Made by a program: the position numbers and the translations under genes. A model generated the notes under the pieces. That model was not told the origin of the DNA and searched no databases. It was given only the letters and a program-made list of their open reading frames with translations. DNA of 64,000 nucleotides from Sphaerotilus microaerophilus (lineage in GTDB: Bacteria; Pseudomonadota; Gammaproteobacteria; Burkholderiales; Burkholderiaceae_C). Below are positions 1 through 9,612 of the stretch, piece after piece. The first letter of the stretch is position 1; the number at the start of each line of letters is the position of its first letter. Location of the stretch: NCBI RefSeq assembly GCF_023734135.1, contig NZ_AP025730.1, forward strand, positions 5,270,001 to 5,334,000, given 5' to 3'.

Positions 1-1149
1 GATGCCGCGCTCATCCAGGGCAACGAAGCCATCCGGGCTGAGATCGAAGATGGTGTTGAGCCGCTCGGTGCGCTGCTGCAGCTCCTCGTGGTTGCGGATG
101 CGCTCGCTGATGTCGGTCTGCACGCCCACGTAGTGGGTCACGCGGCCGTCCTCGCGCACCACCGGGGACAGGCGCAGCTCGTTCCAGAAGGCCACCCCGT
201 CCTTGCGGAGGTTGCGCACCACCACGCGGGTCGAACGCGACTCGTCGATCGCGCGGCGGATCTCCTCGATCGTCTCCTGGCAGGTGCCTTCGCCTTGCAG
301 GAAGCGGCAGTTGCGGCCGATCACCTCGTCGGCGCCATAGCCGGTGATGCGGCGGAAGGCGGCATTGGCATAGATCACCGGCTGCCCTGGCAGCTCCATG
401 CTGGCGATGGTGATGCCATCGGCGGCCGACTCCAGCGCGCGCTCGCGCAGCAGCAGCTCCTGCTCGGCCCACTTGCTGTCGGTGGTGTCGCGCACCATGA
501 AGATGTAGTGGGCCGTGCCGCGCACCTCGCAGGCACTGGCCGAGACCGCGCAGGGGAAGCCCGTGCCGTCGACCCGCAGGCCGTCGGCTGCCATGCCGAC
601 CACCCGCCCGGCGATGCCGTACTGGGCCATCCACTCGCCGATGGTCTGGCCGCCGAACATCGGCAGCAGCTGGCGCAGGTTGCCGCCGCGCAGCTCTTCC
701 GGCGCGCGGCCGAAGATGCTGGCGCTGGCCCGGTTGGCCCACTCGATCGTGCCCTGCGCGTCGGTGGCTACCATCGCATCCGGTGCGGCCTCGCTGAGTG
801 CCGCGGCGTAGACGCTGCTGCCTTCAAGCCGGGTCCGGGCGGCTGGCTCGGCCTGAGCTGGGGACGACCCCTGGTGCGCGCGCGGGCGCTGGGGTTGACC
901 CTGGGAAGGGCGTTGGTGTCGGCGCCAGCGCTCGAAGCCGGCCACCAGCAATGCGCCGAGCACGACGCCGCAGAGCCCGACGGCGGCCACCTGCGCCAGC
1001 GGGGCCGTGCCAGGCAACACCGCCTCGCCCGCCCTGGCAGCAGGGGTCGCCAGCGTGGCCAGCACCGCAGCCAGCCAGGTCGGCCGGACAGGGGCGTGCA
1101 GACGCCCCGCACGGCGGGACGGGCGGACAGGGGCAGCAGGCGTGTTCAC
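1..1149 (-). CDS. LOV/PAS blue-light sensor protein, membrane-anchored (C-terminus outside window)
   Basis: 383 codons are visible and the frame is still open at base 1, so the output domain lies outside the window. The N-terminus has a signal-like hydrophobic stretch (about residues 24-40) and a second membrane segment (about 51-71). A PAS domain follows at about 114-227. A second PAS domain at about 240-350 has the LOV photoreceptor signature: GRNCRFLQ with the flavin-adduct Cys at 281, FWN at 321-323 and GVQTD at 342-346. A third PAS begins at about 365. The LOV signature is read directly; flavin binding and light response follow from the family. The start is a GTG 14 bases after the preceding response regulator, with another in-frame GTG three codons upstream. 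A GGDEF/EAL or kinase output would be usual but is not seen here. Confidence 0.85.
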   Translation of the reverse strand, partial: MNTPAAPVRPSRRAGRLHAPVRPTWLAAVLATLATPAARAGEAVLPGTAPLAQVAAVGLCGVVLGALLVAGFERWRRHQRPSQGQPQRPRAHQGSSPAQAEPAARTRLEGSSVYAAALSEAAPDAMVATDAQGTIEWANRASASIFGRAPEELRGGNLRQLLPMFGGQTIGEWMAQYGIAGRVVGMAADGLRVDGTGFPCAVSASACEVRGTAHYIFMVRDTTDSKWAEQELLLRERALESAADGITIASMELPGQPVIYANAAFRRITGYGADEVIGRNCRFLQGEGTCQETIEEIRRAIDESRSTRVVVRNLRKDGVAFWNELRLSPVVREDGRVTHYVGVQTDISERIRNHEELQQRTERLNTIFDLSPDGFVALDERGI

Positions 1150-1163
1150 GGGGCACACGGCGG

Positions 1164-1547
1164 TCAGGGCACCGCGTCTGGCGAGACCATGGCCTCGACC
1201 CGGTCGATGAGCTCCAGCGGGCTGAAGGGCTTGACCAGGTAGGCGTCGGCACCGGCATCCTCGCCAGCCGCCACGTCGGTGGCCTGGCCGCGGGCGGTCA
1301 GCATGATCACCTGGATGCCACGCAGCTGCGGGTCCTGCTTGATGTGACGGCAAACCTGGTAGCCGTCCAGCAGCCCCGGCATCATCACGTCCAGCAGCAT
1401 CACGTGCGGGCGCACCGCGCGCGCCAGGTTCAAGCCGGACTCGCCATCGGCCGCCTCGTGCAGCTCAAAATCGCCGAACTCCAGCGTCATGCGGATGAGC
1501 TTGCGGATGTCAGCCTGGTCTTCGACGATCAGGATACGGTGGGTCAT
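1164..1547 (-). CDS. single-domain CheY-type response regulator
   Basis: 127 residues, a stand-alone receiver. All functional positions are present: the acidic pair in VEDQ near the N-terminus, phospho-acceptor Asp in LLDVMMPG (about residue 53), Thr in MLTARG and Lys in LVKPFSP. It should therefore accept phosphate and pass it on by protein contact, having no output domain of its own. It lies third in a minus-strand operon between a kinase-like PAS protein and the LOV protein, which are the likely partners. The substrate kinase cannot be named, because the neighbouring kinase-like protein lacks its histidine. Confidence 0.9.
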   Translation of the reverse strand: MTHRILIVEDQADIRKLIRMTLEFGDFELHEAADGESGLNLARAVRPHVMLLDVMMPGLLDGYQVCRHIKQDPQLRGIQVIMLTARGQATDVAAGEDAGADAYLVKPFSPLELIDRVEAMVSPDAVP

Positions 1548-1592
1548 GTCGGTTTCCTTGCAGGTCGGGTCGCTGGAGACGGCGGGACCGGA

Positions 1593-2696
1593 TCAACCCG
1601 AGGTGCCGGTCTTTGGTGCCGTCGCGCGGCGCTTGGCGCTGCGCGCCATCAATTGGGCCATGTCGTGGGCATAGCGTTGCGCCTGTTCGACCGACATCTG
1701 GGCATCCTGTGTCGCAGGCGCACCGGCCGGGATCTCGATCACGAAGTCCACCGCATCGAATTCGTCCTCGATGCGCACCGAGCCGCCGTGCTGCTCCACC
1801 ACATAGCGCGCCAGCGCCATGCCGATGCGTTGATGGGCATCGCCCGGGTGGTCACCCACGCCAAAGGGCACGAAGGCGCTGCGGCGGTCATGCTGAGACA
1901 CGAACAGCCCACGGTTGCGCGAGCGCAACAGCACGCGGGTGCCAGTGCCCGTCAGCGACAGGTCCACCACCGCGCCGCGCCGCGCCTGCTGCACCACGTG
2001 CTCCAGGTACTCCACCACCGCCCGCGAGAGCCAGTCCGGGCTGCCGTACACGGTGACCTCCTCATCCATCTCCGACAGGGTGATGGTGACGTTGCGCGCA
2101 TCGAGCTGAGGTGACACGTCCTTCAGCGCACGGCGCACCAGTGCGGCCATGACGATGCGGTCATCGCGGCGGATGGCCCCGCTGCCGAAGACCTTGACCA
2201 GGTCGCGCAGCTTGCCGAGCTTGCCCGACAGCAGCTGGGCGTTGCTGGACAGTCGGTTGCCCGGCAGGCCATCAAGGCCGCCACCAGGGGCTGCCATGGC
2301 CGCCAGATCGCCAGCCAACAGCTCGATCGGCTGGGCCATCTCGGCCTCGATGTAGCGGATCAGGTTCTCCAGCGCCTGGGTGTACCAGCGCTCCTCGGAG
2401 ACGTTGTTCAGCACCAGCATCAGGTCATTGCCGACCGGCGCGGGGATGATGACGGCGCGCACGGTGTCCGGGTTGGCTTCCTGGGTGCGGGTCTCGAACA
2501 CGAAAGGCAGCGTCAGCAGCCCCTCGCCGGCGGAGCGGATGGCCCTGTCGACGGCCGGATCCATGAAGGGCCGCCCCAGCATGCAGGGAGTCAGCTGCAC
2601 CGCCGCCTTGTTGGCATAGCGCACGTTGCCGTTGCGCTGCACCCAGACCACGCCACTCTTGACCTGGTCGAACAGGAGGCGGAACGCGTCGTTCAT
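1593..2696 (-). CDS. PAS protein with degenerate histidine-kinase core (pseudokinase)
   Basis: 367 residues. An N-terminal PAS-like region (about 1-105) is followed by a helix aligning with the dimerisation/H-box of histidine kinases, then a GHKL ATPase-like region with a recognisable glycine box (GIGMALARYVVEQHGG, about 290-305). The H-box reads AEMAQPI at 118-124 where HELRTPL is expected: the Pro, the following hydrophobic residue and a Gly six residues on are kept, but the phosphorylatable His is Ala. The N-box is also hard to find. I infer a signalling pseudokinase rather than an active kinase. Its ATG overlaps the stop of the upstream HTH-receiver gene by ATGA, indicating translational coupling. 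Confidence 0.75.
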   Translation of the reverse strand: MNDAFRLLFDQVKSGVVWVQRNGNVRYANKAAVQLTPCMLGRPFMDPAVDRAIRSAGEGLLTLPFVFETRTQEANPDTVRAVIIPAPVGNDLMLVLNNVSEERWYTQALENLIRYIEAEMAQPIELLAGDLAAMAAPGGGLDGLPGNRLSSNAQLLSGKLGKLRDLVKVFGSGAIRRDDRIVMAALVRRALKDVSPQLDARNVTITLSEMDEEVTVYGSPDWLSRAVVEYLEHVVQQARRGAVVDLSLTGTGTRVLLRSRNRGLFVSQHDRRSAFVPFGVGDHPGDAHQRIGMALARYVVEQHGGSVRIEDEFDAVDFVIEIPAGAPATQDAQMSVEQAQRYAHDMAQLMARSAKRRATAPKTGTSG

Positions 2697-3340
2697 GTCA
2701 CCACACCCAGCTTGGCAGGTCGCGCCAGGCGGCCCAGCTCGTTGTCCACCCAGCTGCGCACGGCCTGGGCCGGCGCCGGCTGGTGCAACACGCGCACCCG
2801 CTCGGGCAGGCCACCGCGCTCGGCGATGTACTGCGGCGTCTGCGCCGTGATGGCGAGCACGCGCATCGCGGCATAGTCGTTCAGGCTGGCCAGGGTGAGC
2901 AGCATCGCGTAGCCATCGATGTCAGGCATCGACAGGTCGGTGATCAGCAGGTCCGGCACCTTGCGGCCGAGCTGCAGCATGCCGGTGTAGCCGTTGTTGG
3001 CGCCACGCAGCGAGATCTGCGGCCCCAGGGACTGCAGCGCGTCCTGCCAGGCCTGCAACTGGTCGACCGAAGCGGCGATCAGCAGCACATCCAGCGTGGA
3101 GTTGCCACCGGCGACCGAAGCACTCGACTCCGCAGCAGCACGCAGCCCGCTGCGCTGTGCCAGGGCCTCGACGGCCGACAGGCGGATGCGGCGGTGCCCA
3201 CCCGGGGTGCGGCCCGCGGGCAGCGTGCCGGCTTCCACCCAGAGCTGGACGGTGCGCAGCGACACCCCCAACCGCAGCGCCGCCTCACGCGTGGTCAGCA
3301 GGGGGTCGACGGGGTCTTGGGCGAAATGGGGACGAGACAT
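2693..3340 (-). CDS. MerR/excisionase-type HTH protein with C-terminal degenerate receiver
   Basis: 215 residues from an ATG preceded by GAGGG at a suitable distance; an in-frame extension to 3445 lacks this support. Residues 14-65 form a helix-turn-helix of the excisionase/MerR type (LLTTREAALRLGVS, then GGHRRI). Residues 83-200 resemble a response-regulator receiver: the acceptor-like Asp is present (ITDLSMPD, D135), but the acidic pair is replaced (LLIAAS) and the switch Lys is Gln (LHQPAP). The domain order is the reverse of ordinary response regulators. First gene of the LOV operon and a candidate regulator of it; phosphorylation-independent action is inferred. Confidence 0.8.
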   Translation of the reverse strand: MSRPHFAQDPVDPLLTTREAALRLGVSLRTVQLWVEAGTLPAGRTPGGHRRIRLSAVEALAQRSGLRAAAESSASVAGGNSTLDVLLIAASVDQLQAWQDALQSLGPQISLRGANNGYTGMLQLGRKVPDLLITDLSMPDIDGYAMLLTLASLNDYAAMRVLAITAQTPQYIAERGGLPERVRVLHQPAPAQAVRSWVDNELGRLARPAKLGVVT

Positions 3341-3584
3341 GTAAATGGCCCTCAGGGACGTGATGGGCGAACTCGAATGGGTCAAGGTCGCGGATCTCCG
3401 GGTGGTGGGTTGCTGAAGTCGACTGGGTGTTTTTTCGGCATCCACCCCCCGGGCCTGAGGGCCGGCTCAGCGCTGACTTGTGAAGAAATGCGCGTTTGGA
3501 TCGCGAAATCCGCACATCCGGCGCAGCTGCTGCATTTCGGGGTCCAGCGGCTTTGCGCGGCCGGGCGCTGCACAATCGGGGCCG

Positions 3585-4157
3585 ATGAACAAGGCCTTCA
3601 CGCGCGAGCGCGACACCGGCGACGACGACGAGGACGACGCCCCTGGCCTGCCGCCACTACCGGCGGGCACGCGCAACTACATGACCCCACAGGGCCATCG
3701 GCGCCTGCGCGAGGAGCTGATGCAGCTGCTGGACGTCGAGCGGCCCAAGGTGGTCGAGACGGTGTCCTGGGCGGCCAAGAACGGCGACCGCTCGGAGAAC
3801 GGCGACTACCTCTACGGGAAGAAGCGCCTGCGCGAGATCGACCGGCGCATCCGCTTCCTCACCAAGCGGCTGGACATCGCGGAAGTCGCCGACCCGTCCG
3901 CCCACCACGGCCGTGACCAGGTGTTCTTCGGCGCCACCGTCACCTACGCCAACGGCCGCGGCGAGGAGCGCACCATCACGATCAAGGGCATCGACGAGGC
4001 CGACGCCCTGGCCGGCGAAGTCAGCTGGGTGGCCCCGATCGCCCGCGCCCTGCTCAAGTCACGCGAAGGCGACGAGGTGCAGCTGATGACCCCCGGCGGG
4101 CTGGAAAAGCTCGAAGTGATCGAGGTGCGCTACCCTGCCCCTGGCGAATCTCACTGA
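3585..4157 (+). CDS. greB: transcription elongation factor GreB
   Basis: 190 residues, usual GreB length after an acidic N-terminal tail (DDDEDD at about 11-16). The GreA/GreB coiled-coil core is clear: YMTPQGHRRLREEL at the start, then ENGDYLYGKKRLREIDRRIR with the acidic tip, then the C-terminal FKBP-like domain (VFFGATVTY to VQLMTPGG). GreB enters the RNA polymerase secondary channel and stimulates cleavage of backtracked transcripts. ENGDYLYGK is the GreB variant of the family motif, so GreB is favoured over GreA. The ATG at 3585 was chosen because the upstream 35 codons have no family similarity. It converges on spoT across a hairpin-rich spacer. Confidence 0.95.
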   Translation: MNKAFTRERDTGDDDEDDAPGLPPLPAGTRNYMTPQGHRRLREELMQLLDVERPKVVETVSWAAKNGDRSENGDYLYGKKRLREIDRRIRFLTKRLDIAEVADPSAHHGRDQVFFGATVTYANGRGEERTITIKGIDEADALAGEVSWVAPIARALLKSREGDEVQLMTPGGLEKLEVIEVRYPAPGESH

Positions 4158-4176
4158 GTAGGCCGCCTACCAGCAG

Positions 4177-4242
4177 CAACCGCGGAACCGGCTTTGCCGG
4201 GCCGCTGGTTGCGCCCCCTTGAGGGGGAGCGGCGTCAGCCGC
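4177..4242. terminator. triple-hairpin spacer between convergent greB and spoT
   Basis: Three consecutive inverted repeats fill the spacer. The first runs 4177-4211 (CAACCGCGG paired with CCGCTGGTTG around an inner CCGGC-TTT-GCCGG). The second is CCCCCTTGAGGGGG at 4214-4227. The third is GCGGC-GTCA-GCCGC at 4229-4242. Placement between two converging stop codons suggests bidirectional termination, although there is no long T tract. From memory, CCCCCTTGAGGGGG with G/C-rich flanks recurs in Burkholderiales intergenic DNA. Confidence 0.5.
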
Positions 4243-4254
4243 AACGGGGGTGGG

Positions 4255-6615
4255 TCAAGGCTTGATCCGCGCGACCTTCACGACCACCGCGCAGCGGCGC
4301 ACCGCGCGCAGCACGTCGGCCAGGTGCTGGCGGTCGCGCACCGCAAGCAGCAGCTTGAGCTCGGTGGTCTCGCCCTCGCCGGCCGGGTCCATGTCGATGT
4401 GGGCGATGTCGGCCTCGGCCGCGCTGACCGCCTGCGCCACCTGGGCCAGCACACCCTTGCCATTGCGCACCAGGATCACCACGGCGGACTGGAAGGCCCG
4501 CAGCGGGTGCTCGGACCACTCCACGCCCAGCCAGCGTTCGGCGTCGCGCTCGAACAGCCGCCGGCCCACGGAGCACTCGGCGGTGTGCACCGTCAGGCCC
4601 TCGCCGCGGCCGAGGTAGCCGACGATCGCATCGCCCGGGATCGGCCGGCAGCAGGTGGCCAGCCGCACCGTGGCGTTCTCGGTGCCGTCGATGATCACCA
4701 TGCCCTGCGAGGGCACGTCCGCCTCGGGCGCGTAGCGGCCCATCGTCAGCGTCAGCGCATCGGGGCGCTGGCCGCGCTCGACCATCTGGCGCGCCAGCCG
4801 CTTCGCCACGATCGTGGCGATCTTGCGGCCCAGGCCGATGTCGACCAGCAGCTCGCGCCGGTTGCGGTTGCCGCTCCAGCGCGCCAGGGACTGCCACAGC
4901 GCCGCATCGGCCTCGCTGTCGTGGTCGTCCAGCGCCGGCAGCTGCAGGCCCTCGGCCCGCAGGGCCTGCGCGAGCAGCTTCTGGCCGAGTTCGTAGGACT
5001 CCTCGGCCTCCATGTTCTTCAGGTGGTGGCGGATCTTGGAGCGCGCCCGGCCCGTGCGGGCAAAGTTCAGCCAGGCCGGATTGGGCCGCGCCGCCGGGGC
5101 GGTGACGATCTCCACCACGTCGCCCGAGCGCAGCTCGGTGCGCAGCGCCACCGGCTCGCCGTTCACGCGCGCGGCCACGCAGTGGTCGCCCACGCGCGAG
5201 TGGATCGCGTAGGCGAAGTCCACCGGCGTGGCGCCCTTGGGCAGCGCCAGGATCTTGCTCTTGGGGGTGAACACGTAGACCGACTCGGGGAACAGGTCGA
5301 TCTTGACGTGCTCCAGGAATTCGGCCGAGTCGCGCGTCTCGCTCTGGATGTCGATCAGCGACTGCAGCCAGAGCTTGCCCACGCGCTGCGGATCGTCGCT
5401 GTCGGCGCCCTGGCCGATCTTGTACATCCAGTGCGCCGCGATCCCCGCCTCGGCCACCGCATGCATCGCCTCGGTGCGGATCTGGAACTCCACCGCCGTC
5501 CCCAGCGGGCTGACCACCGTGGTGTGCAGCGACTGGTAGCCGTTCGCCTTCGGGATGGCGATGTAGTCCTTGAATCGCCCCGGCACCGGCTTGCAGAGCT
5601 GGTGCAGCACGCCCAGCGCCAGGTAGCACTCCGGCAGCGAGGGCACCACGATGCGGAAGCCGAAGATGTCGCTCACCTGGGCAAAGCTCAGGTGCTTCTC
5701 GCGCATCTTGGCGTAGATGGAGTGGATGGTCTTCTCGCGCCCGTAGACGCGCGCAGGTAGCTCCGCCTGGCGGAAGGCCGCGTCCACCTCCCGCTGCAAG
5801 CGCTCGACCAGGTCGCGCCGGTTGCCGCGTGCGCGGTGCACCGCCATGGACAGCGCCCCGTGCCGCCAGGGCTGCAGGAACTTGAACGACAGCTCCTGCA
5901 GCTCGCGGTAGCTCTGGTTCAGGCCCAGGCGATGGGCGATGGGCGCGTAGATCTCCAGGGTCTCGCGCGCGATGCGAGAGCGCTTGTTGGCCGCCATCGC
6001 GTCCATGGTCCGCATGTTGTGCATGCGGTCGGCCAGCTTGATGAGGATGACCCGCACGTCGCGCGCCATCGCCAGCAGCATCTTGCGGAAGGACTCGGCC
6101 TGCGACTCCTCGCGGGTCGAGAACTGCAGCTTGTCCAGCTTGGTCAGACCATCCACCAGCTCGGCGGTGCTGGCGCCGAAGCGCTCGGCCAGCTCGGGCT
6201 TGGTGACGCCGCAATCCTCCATGGCGTCGTGCATCAGCGCGGCCATGATGGCCTGGGCGTCGAGCTTCCAGTCGGCGCACAGGCCGGCCACGGCGATCGG
6301 GTGGGTGATGTAGGGCTCGCCGCTGGCACGGAACTGGCCCAGATGGGCCTCGTCGGCAAAGCGGTAGGCCTCGCGCACCCGGCGCTGGTCGGCCTCGTCG
6401 AGGTAGTCGAGCTTGGCACTCAGCTGGGCGAAGGAGCTGGCACTCTCGCCATGCTCGCCCAGCACCCCGTTGCGCCCCGGACGCGGACCACGCGCACCCG
6501 GGCCCGGCGCTGCCACCGCCCCGGTGGCCTCGCCTTCGGACGCCACGCGTCCGGACCGCCCGACCCAGGGCGGGATGAACATGCGTCGCAGGACATCGGC
6601 AGCACGAGACACCAT
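4255..6615 (-). CDS. spoT: bifunctional (p)ppGpp synthetase/hydrolase SpoT
   Basis: 786 residues. It carries the full long-RSH architecture. The HD hydrolase domain has THPIAVAG at 104-111 and MHD at about 128-130. The synthetase domain has GREKTIHSIYAKM, FKDYIAIPKANGYQSLHT and FQIRTEAMH. These are followed by a TGS domain (VFTPKSKILALPKGATPVDF), a zinc-finger-like region (TCCRPIPGDAIVGY) and a C-terminal ACT domain. The GREK motif is the RXKD-type sequence of bifunctional SpoT/Rel enzymes, so both making and degrading ppGpp are expected. The first ~55 residues have no family similarity; an ATG at codon 12 is an alternative start. It follows rpoZ in the common gmk-rpoZ-spoT order. Confidence 0.95.
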   Translation of the reverse strand: MVSRAADVLRRMFIPPWVGRSGRVASEGEATGAVAAPGPGARGPRPGRNGVLGEHGESASSFAQLSAKLDYLDEADQRRVREAYRFADEAHLGQFRASGEPYITHPIAVAGLCADWKLDAQAIMAALMHDAMEDCGVTKPELAERFGASTAELVDGLTKLDKLQFSTREESQAESFRKMLLAMARDVRVILIKLADRMHNMRTMDAMAANKRSRIARETLEIYAPIAHRLGLNQSYRELQELSFKFLQPWRHGALSMAVHRARGNRRDLVERLQREVDAAFRQAELPARVYGREKTIHSIYAKMREKHLSFAQVSDIFGFRIVVPSLPECYLALGVLHQLCKPVPGRFKDYIAIPKANGYQSLHTTVVSPLGTAVEFQIRTEAMHAVAEAGIAAHWMYKIGQGADSDDPQRVGKLWLQSLIDIQSETRDSAEFLEHVKIDLFPESVYVFTPKSKILALPKGATPVDFAYAIHSRVGDHCVAARVNGEPVALRTELRSGDVVEIVTAPAARPNPAWLNFARTGRARSKIRHHLKNMEAEESYELGQKLLAQALRAEGLQLPALDDHDSEADAALWQSLARWSGNRNRRELLVDIGLGRKIATIVAKRLARQMVERGQRPDALTLTMGRYAPEADVPSQGMVIIDGTENATVRLATCCRPIPGDAIVGYLGRGEGLTVHTAECSVGRRLFERDAERWLGVEWSEHPLRAFQSAVVILVRNGKGVLAQVAQAVSAAEADIAHIDMDPAGEGETTELKLLLAVRDRQHLADVLRAVRRCAVVVKVARIKP

Positions 6616-6662
6616 GGACGCACTCTACCGTGTCACCCGCAGCGGTGCACCAGAAATGGCAT

Positions 6663-6705
6663 CGGGCGCCGGCTCCACCGATCGCCTCGGCAGACCCGGC
6701 GCCCG
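6663..6705. promoter_or_regulatory. 10-bp inverted repeat in the rpoZ-spoT spacer
   Basis: CGGGCGCCGG at 6663-6672 is perfectly complementary to CCGGCGCCCG at 6696-6705, with a 23-base loop. It sits in the 139-bp gap between the rpoZ stop and the spoT start, so on the transcript it would form a stable stem about 50 bases before spoT. It could attenuate or stabilise the message; function is unproven and chance is possible at this G+C. Confidence 0.3.
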
Positions 6706-6754
6706 ACGTGGGAGCCGTCGCGGCGCGCTACGCCGCTCGTTTCGCTCAGCCGAT

Positions 6755-6958
6755 TCAGGTCGGCACCTTGCGCAGCATCTCGATGCCGATCTCGCCAGCG
6801 GCGATCTCACGCAGCGCCGTCACGCCCGGCTTGTTCTTGGTCTCGATGCGCGGGGCGTGGCCCTGGCTGAGCATGCGTGCCCGGTAGGTGGCCGCCAGAA
6901 CCAGCTGGAAACGGTTGGGGATCTTGTTCAGGCAGTCTTCGACGGTGATGCGGGCCAT
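6755..6958 (-). CDS. rpoZ: RNA polymerase omega subunit
   Basis: 67 residues, the standard short omega length in Betaproteobacteria. The N-terminal [10 protein letters not shown] and following [16 protein letters not shown] are the conserved omega helix region that clamps the beta-prime C-terminus. Omega helps assemble RNA polymerase and forms part of the ppGpp site 1, which fits its position between gmk and spoT. Spacing is 45 bases from gmk and 139 to spoT, consistent with one transcript. Confidence 0.95.
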   Translation of the reverse strand: MARITVEDCLNKIPNRFQLVLAATYRARMLSQGHAPRIETKNKPGVTALREIAAGEIGIEMLRKVPT

Positions 6959-7003
6959 GGCTTACCAAGTGAGACGGTTCAGGGCAGACCGACGCCGGAG
7001 GCA

Positions 7004-8553
<1,550 letters not shown>

Positions 8554-8582
8554 CGCGCAAATCGCCCAAGCAAAACTCGATT

Positions 8583-9551
8583 ATGTCAAAGCCCAAACCT
8601 GCCCCGTTGCCCCCTGGCACCGTGGTAGGTGGCTATCAGATCGTTCGCAAGCTGGCAGCAGGAGGCTTCGGCGTCGTCTACCTCGCCGAAGACAGCGAGC
8701 GGCGACTGGTGGCGCTCAAGGAATACCTCCCTTCCTCGCTCGCCGAGCGTGCGCCGGGTGAACTCGTCCCCAAGGTCAAGCCGGAGAAGCAGCCGCTGTA
8801 CCGGCTCGGCCTGAAGAGCTTCTTCGAGGAAGGCCGTTCGCTCGCGCAGATCAGCCACCCGAGCGTGGTCTCGGTGCTGAACTTCTTCCGCGAGAACGAG
8901 ACCGTCTACATGGTGATGAACTACCTGCAGGGGGACACCCTGCAGGATTTCATCGTCACCGCCCGCGATCTCAAGCGCGACAAGGTCTTCCGCGAGAGCA
9001 CCATCCGCAGCCTGTTCGACGAGATCCTGCGCGGCCTGCGCATCGTGCACCAGCACAAGATGCTGCACCTGGACATCAAGCCGGCCAACGTCTTCATCAC
9101 CAACGACAACAAGGCGGTGATGCTGGACTTTGGCGCCGCGCGCGAGGTGCTGAGCAAGGAAGGCAACTTCATCCGGCCGATGTACACGCCGGGTTTTGCC
9201 GCCCCCGAGATGTACCGCCGCGACGGCTCGCTCGGTCCGTGGACCGACATCTACGCCATCGGCGCCTGCATTTATGCCTGCATGCAGGGCTATCCGCCCA
9301 ACGACGCGCCGCAGCGCATCGAGAAGGACCGCCTGAACCTGTCGCTGTCGCGTTTGCGCAATGTCTACTCGGACAACCTCATCGAGGTCACCGAGTGGTG
9401 CATGGCGCTCGATCCGCTGTCGCGCCCGCAGAGTGTGTTCGCGCTGCAGAAAGAGCTGGCGCGTGAAACCGAGCGGCGCTACACCAAGCTCAGCTTCAGT
9501 GAGCGGCTCAAGCTGCAGCTGGAGAACATGAAGGCCGGGACCAAGACCTGA
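8583..9551 (+). CDS. Hanks-type serine/threonine protein kinase
   Basis: 322 residues, essentially a kinase domain alone with no membrane segment or sensor repeats. Kinase motifs are complete: glycine loop LAAGGFGVVYLA (about 20-31), VALK with the catalytic Lys, HLDIKPANVF catalytic loop with Asp, LDFGAA in the DFG position, and TPGFAAPEMY for the APE motif. The ATG at 8583 was chosen because upstream codons overlap yicC antisense and lack similarity. It is followed 61 bases later by a PP2C phosphatase, the usual opposing partner. Targets are unknown. Confidence 0.9.
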   Translation: MSKPKPAPLPPGTVVGGYQIVRKLAAGGFGVVYLAEDSERRLVALKEYLPSSLAERAPGELVPKVKPEKQPLYRLGLKSFFEEGRSLAQISHPSVVSVLNFFRENETVYMVMNYLQGDTLQDFIVTARDLKRDKVFRESTIRSLFDEILRGLRIVHQHKMLHLDIKPANVFITNDNKAVMLDFGAAREVLSKEGNFIRPMYTPGFAAPEMYRRDGSLGPWTDIYAIGACIYACMQGYPPNDAPQRIEKDRLNLSLSRLRNVYSDNLIEVTEWCMALDPLSRPQSVFALQKELARETERRYTKLSFSERLKLQLENMKAGTKT

Positions 9552-9612
9552 GCCGGCACGGTCGCCGTCCCTGCCCCGCCACGTCCACGCCCTCGCGAAC
9601 CGGATCCCACGC

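Noticed and set aside
3480..3584. N-terminal extension of greB
   Set aside because: 35 extra codons lack family similarity; the ATG at 3585 matches known GreB starts.
4219..5760. Long plus-strand open frame opposite spoT
   Set aside because: Low-complexity His/Arg/Leu/Gln composition typical of shadow frames; spoT is certain on the minus strand.
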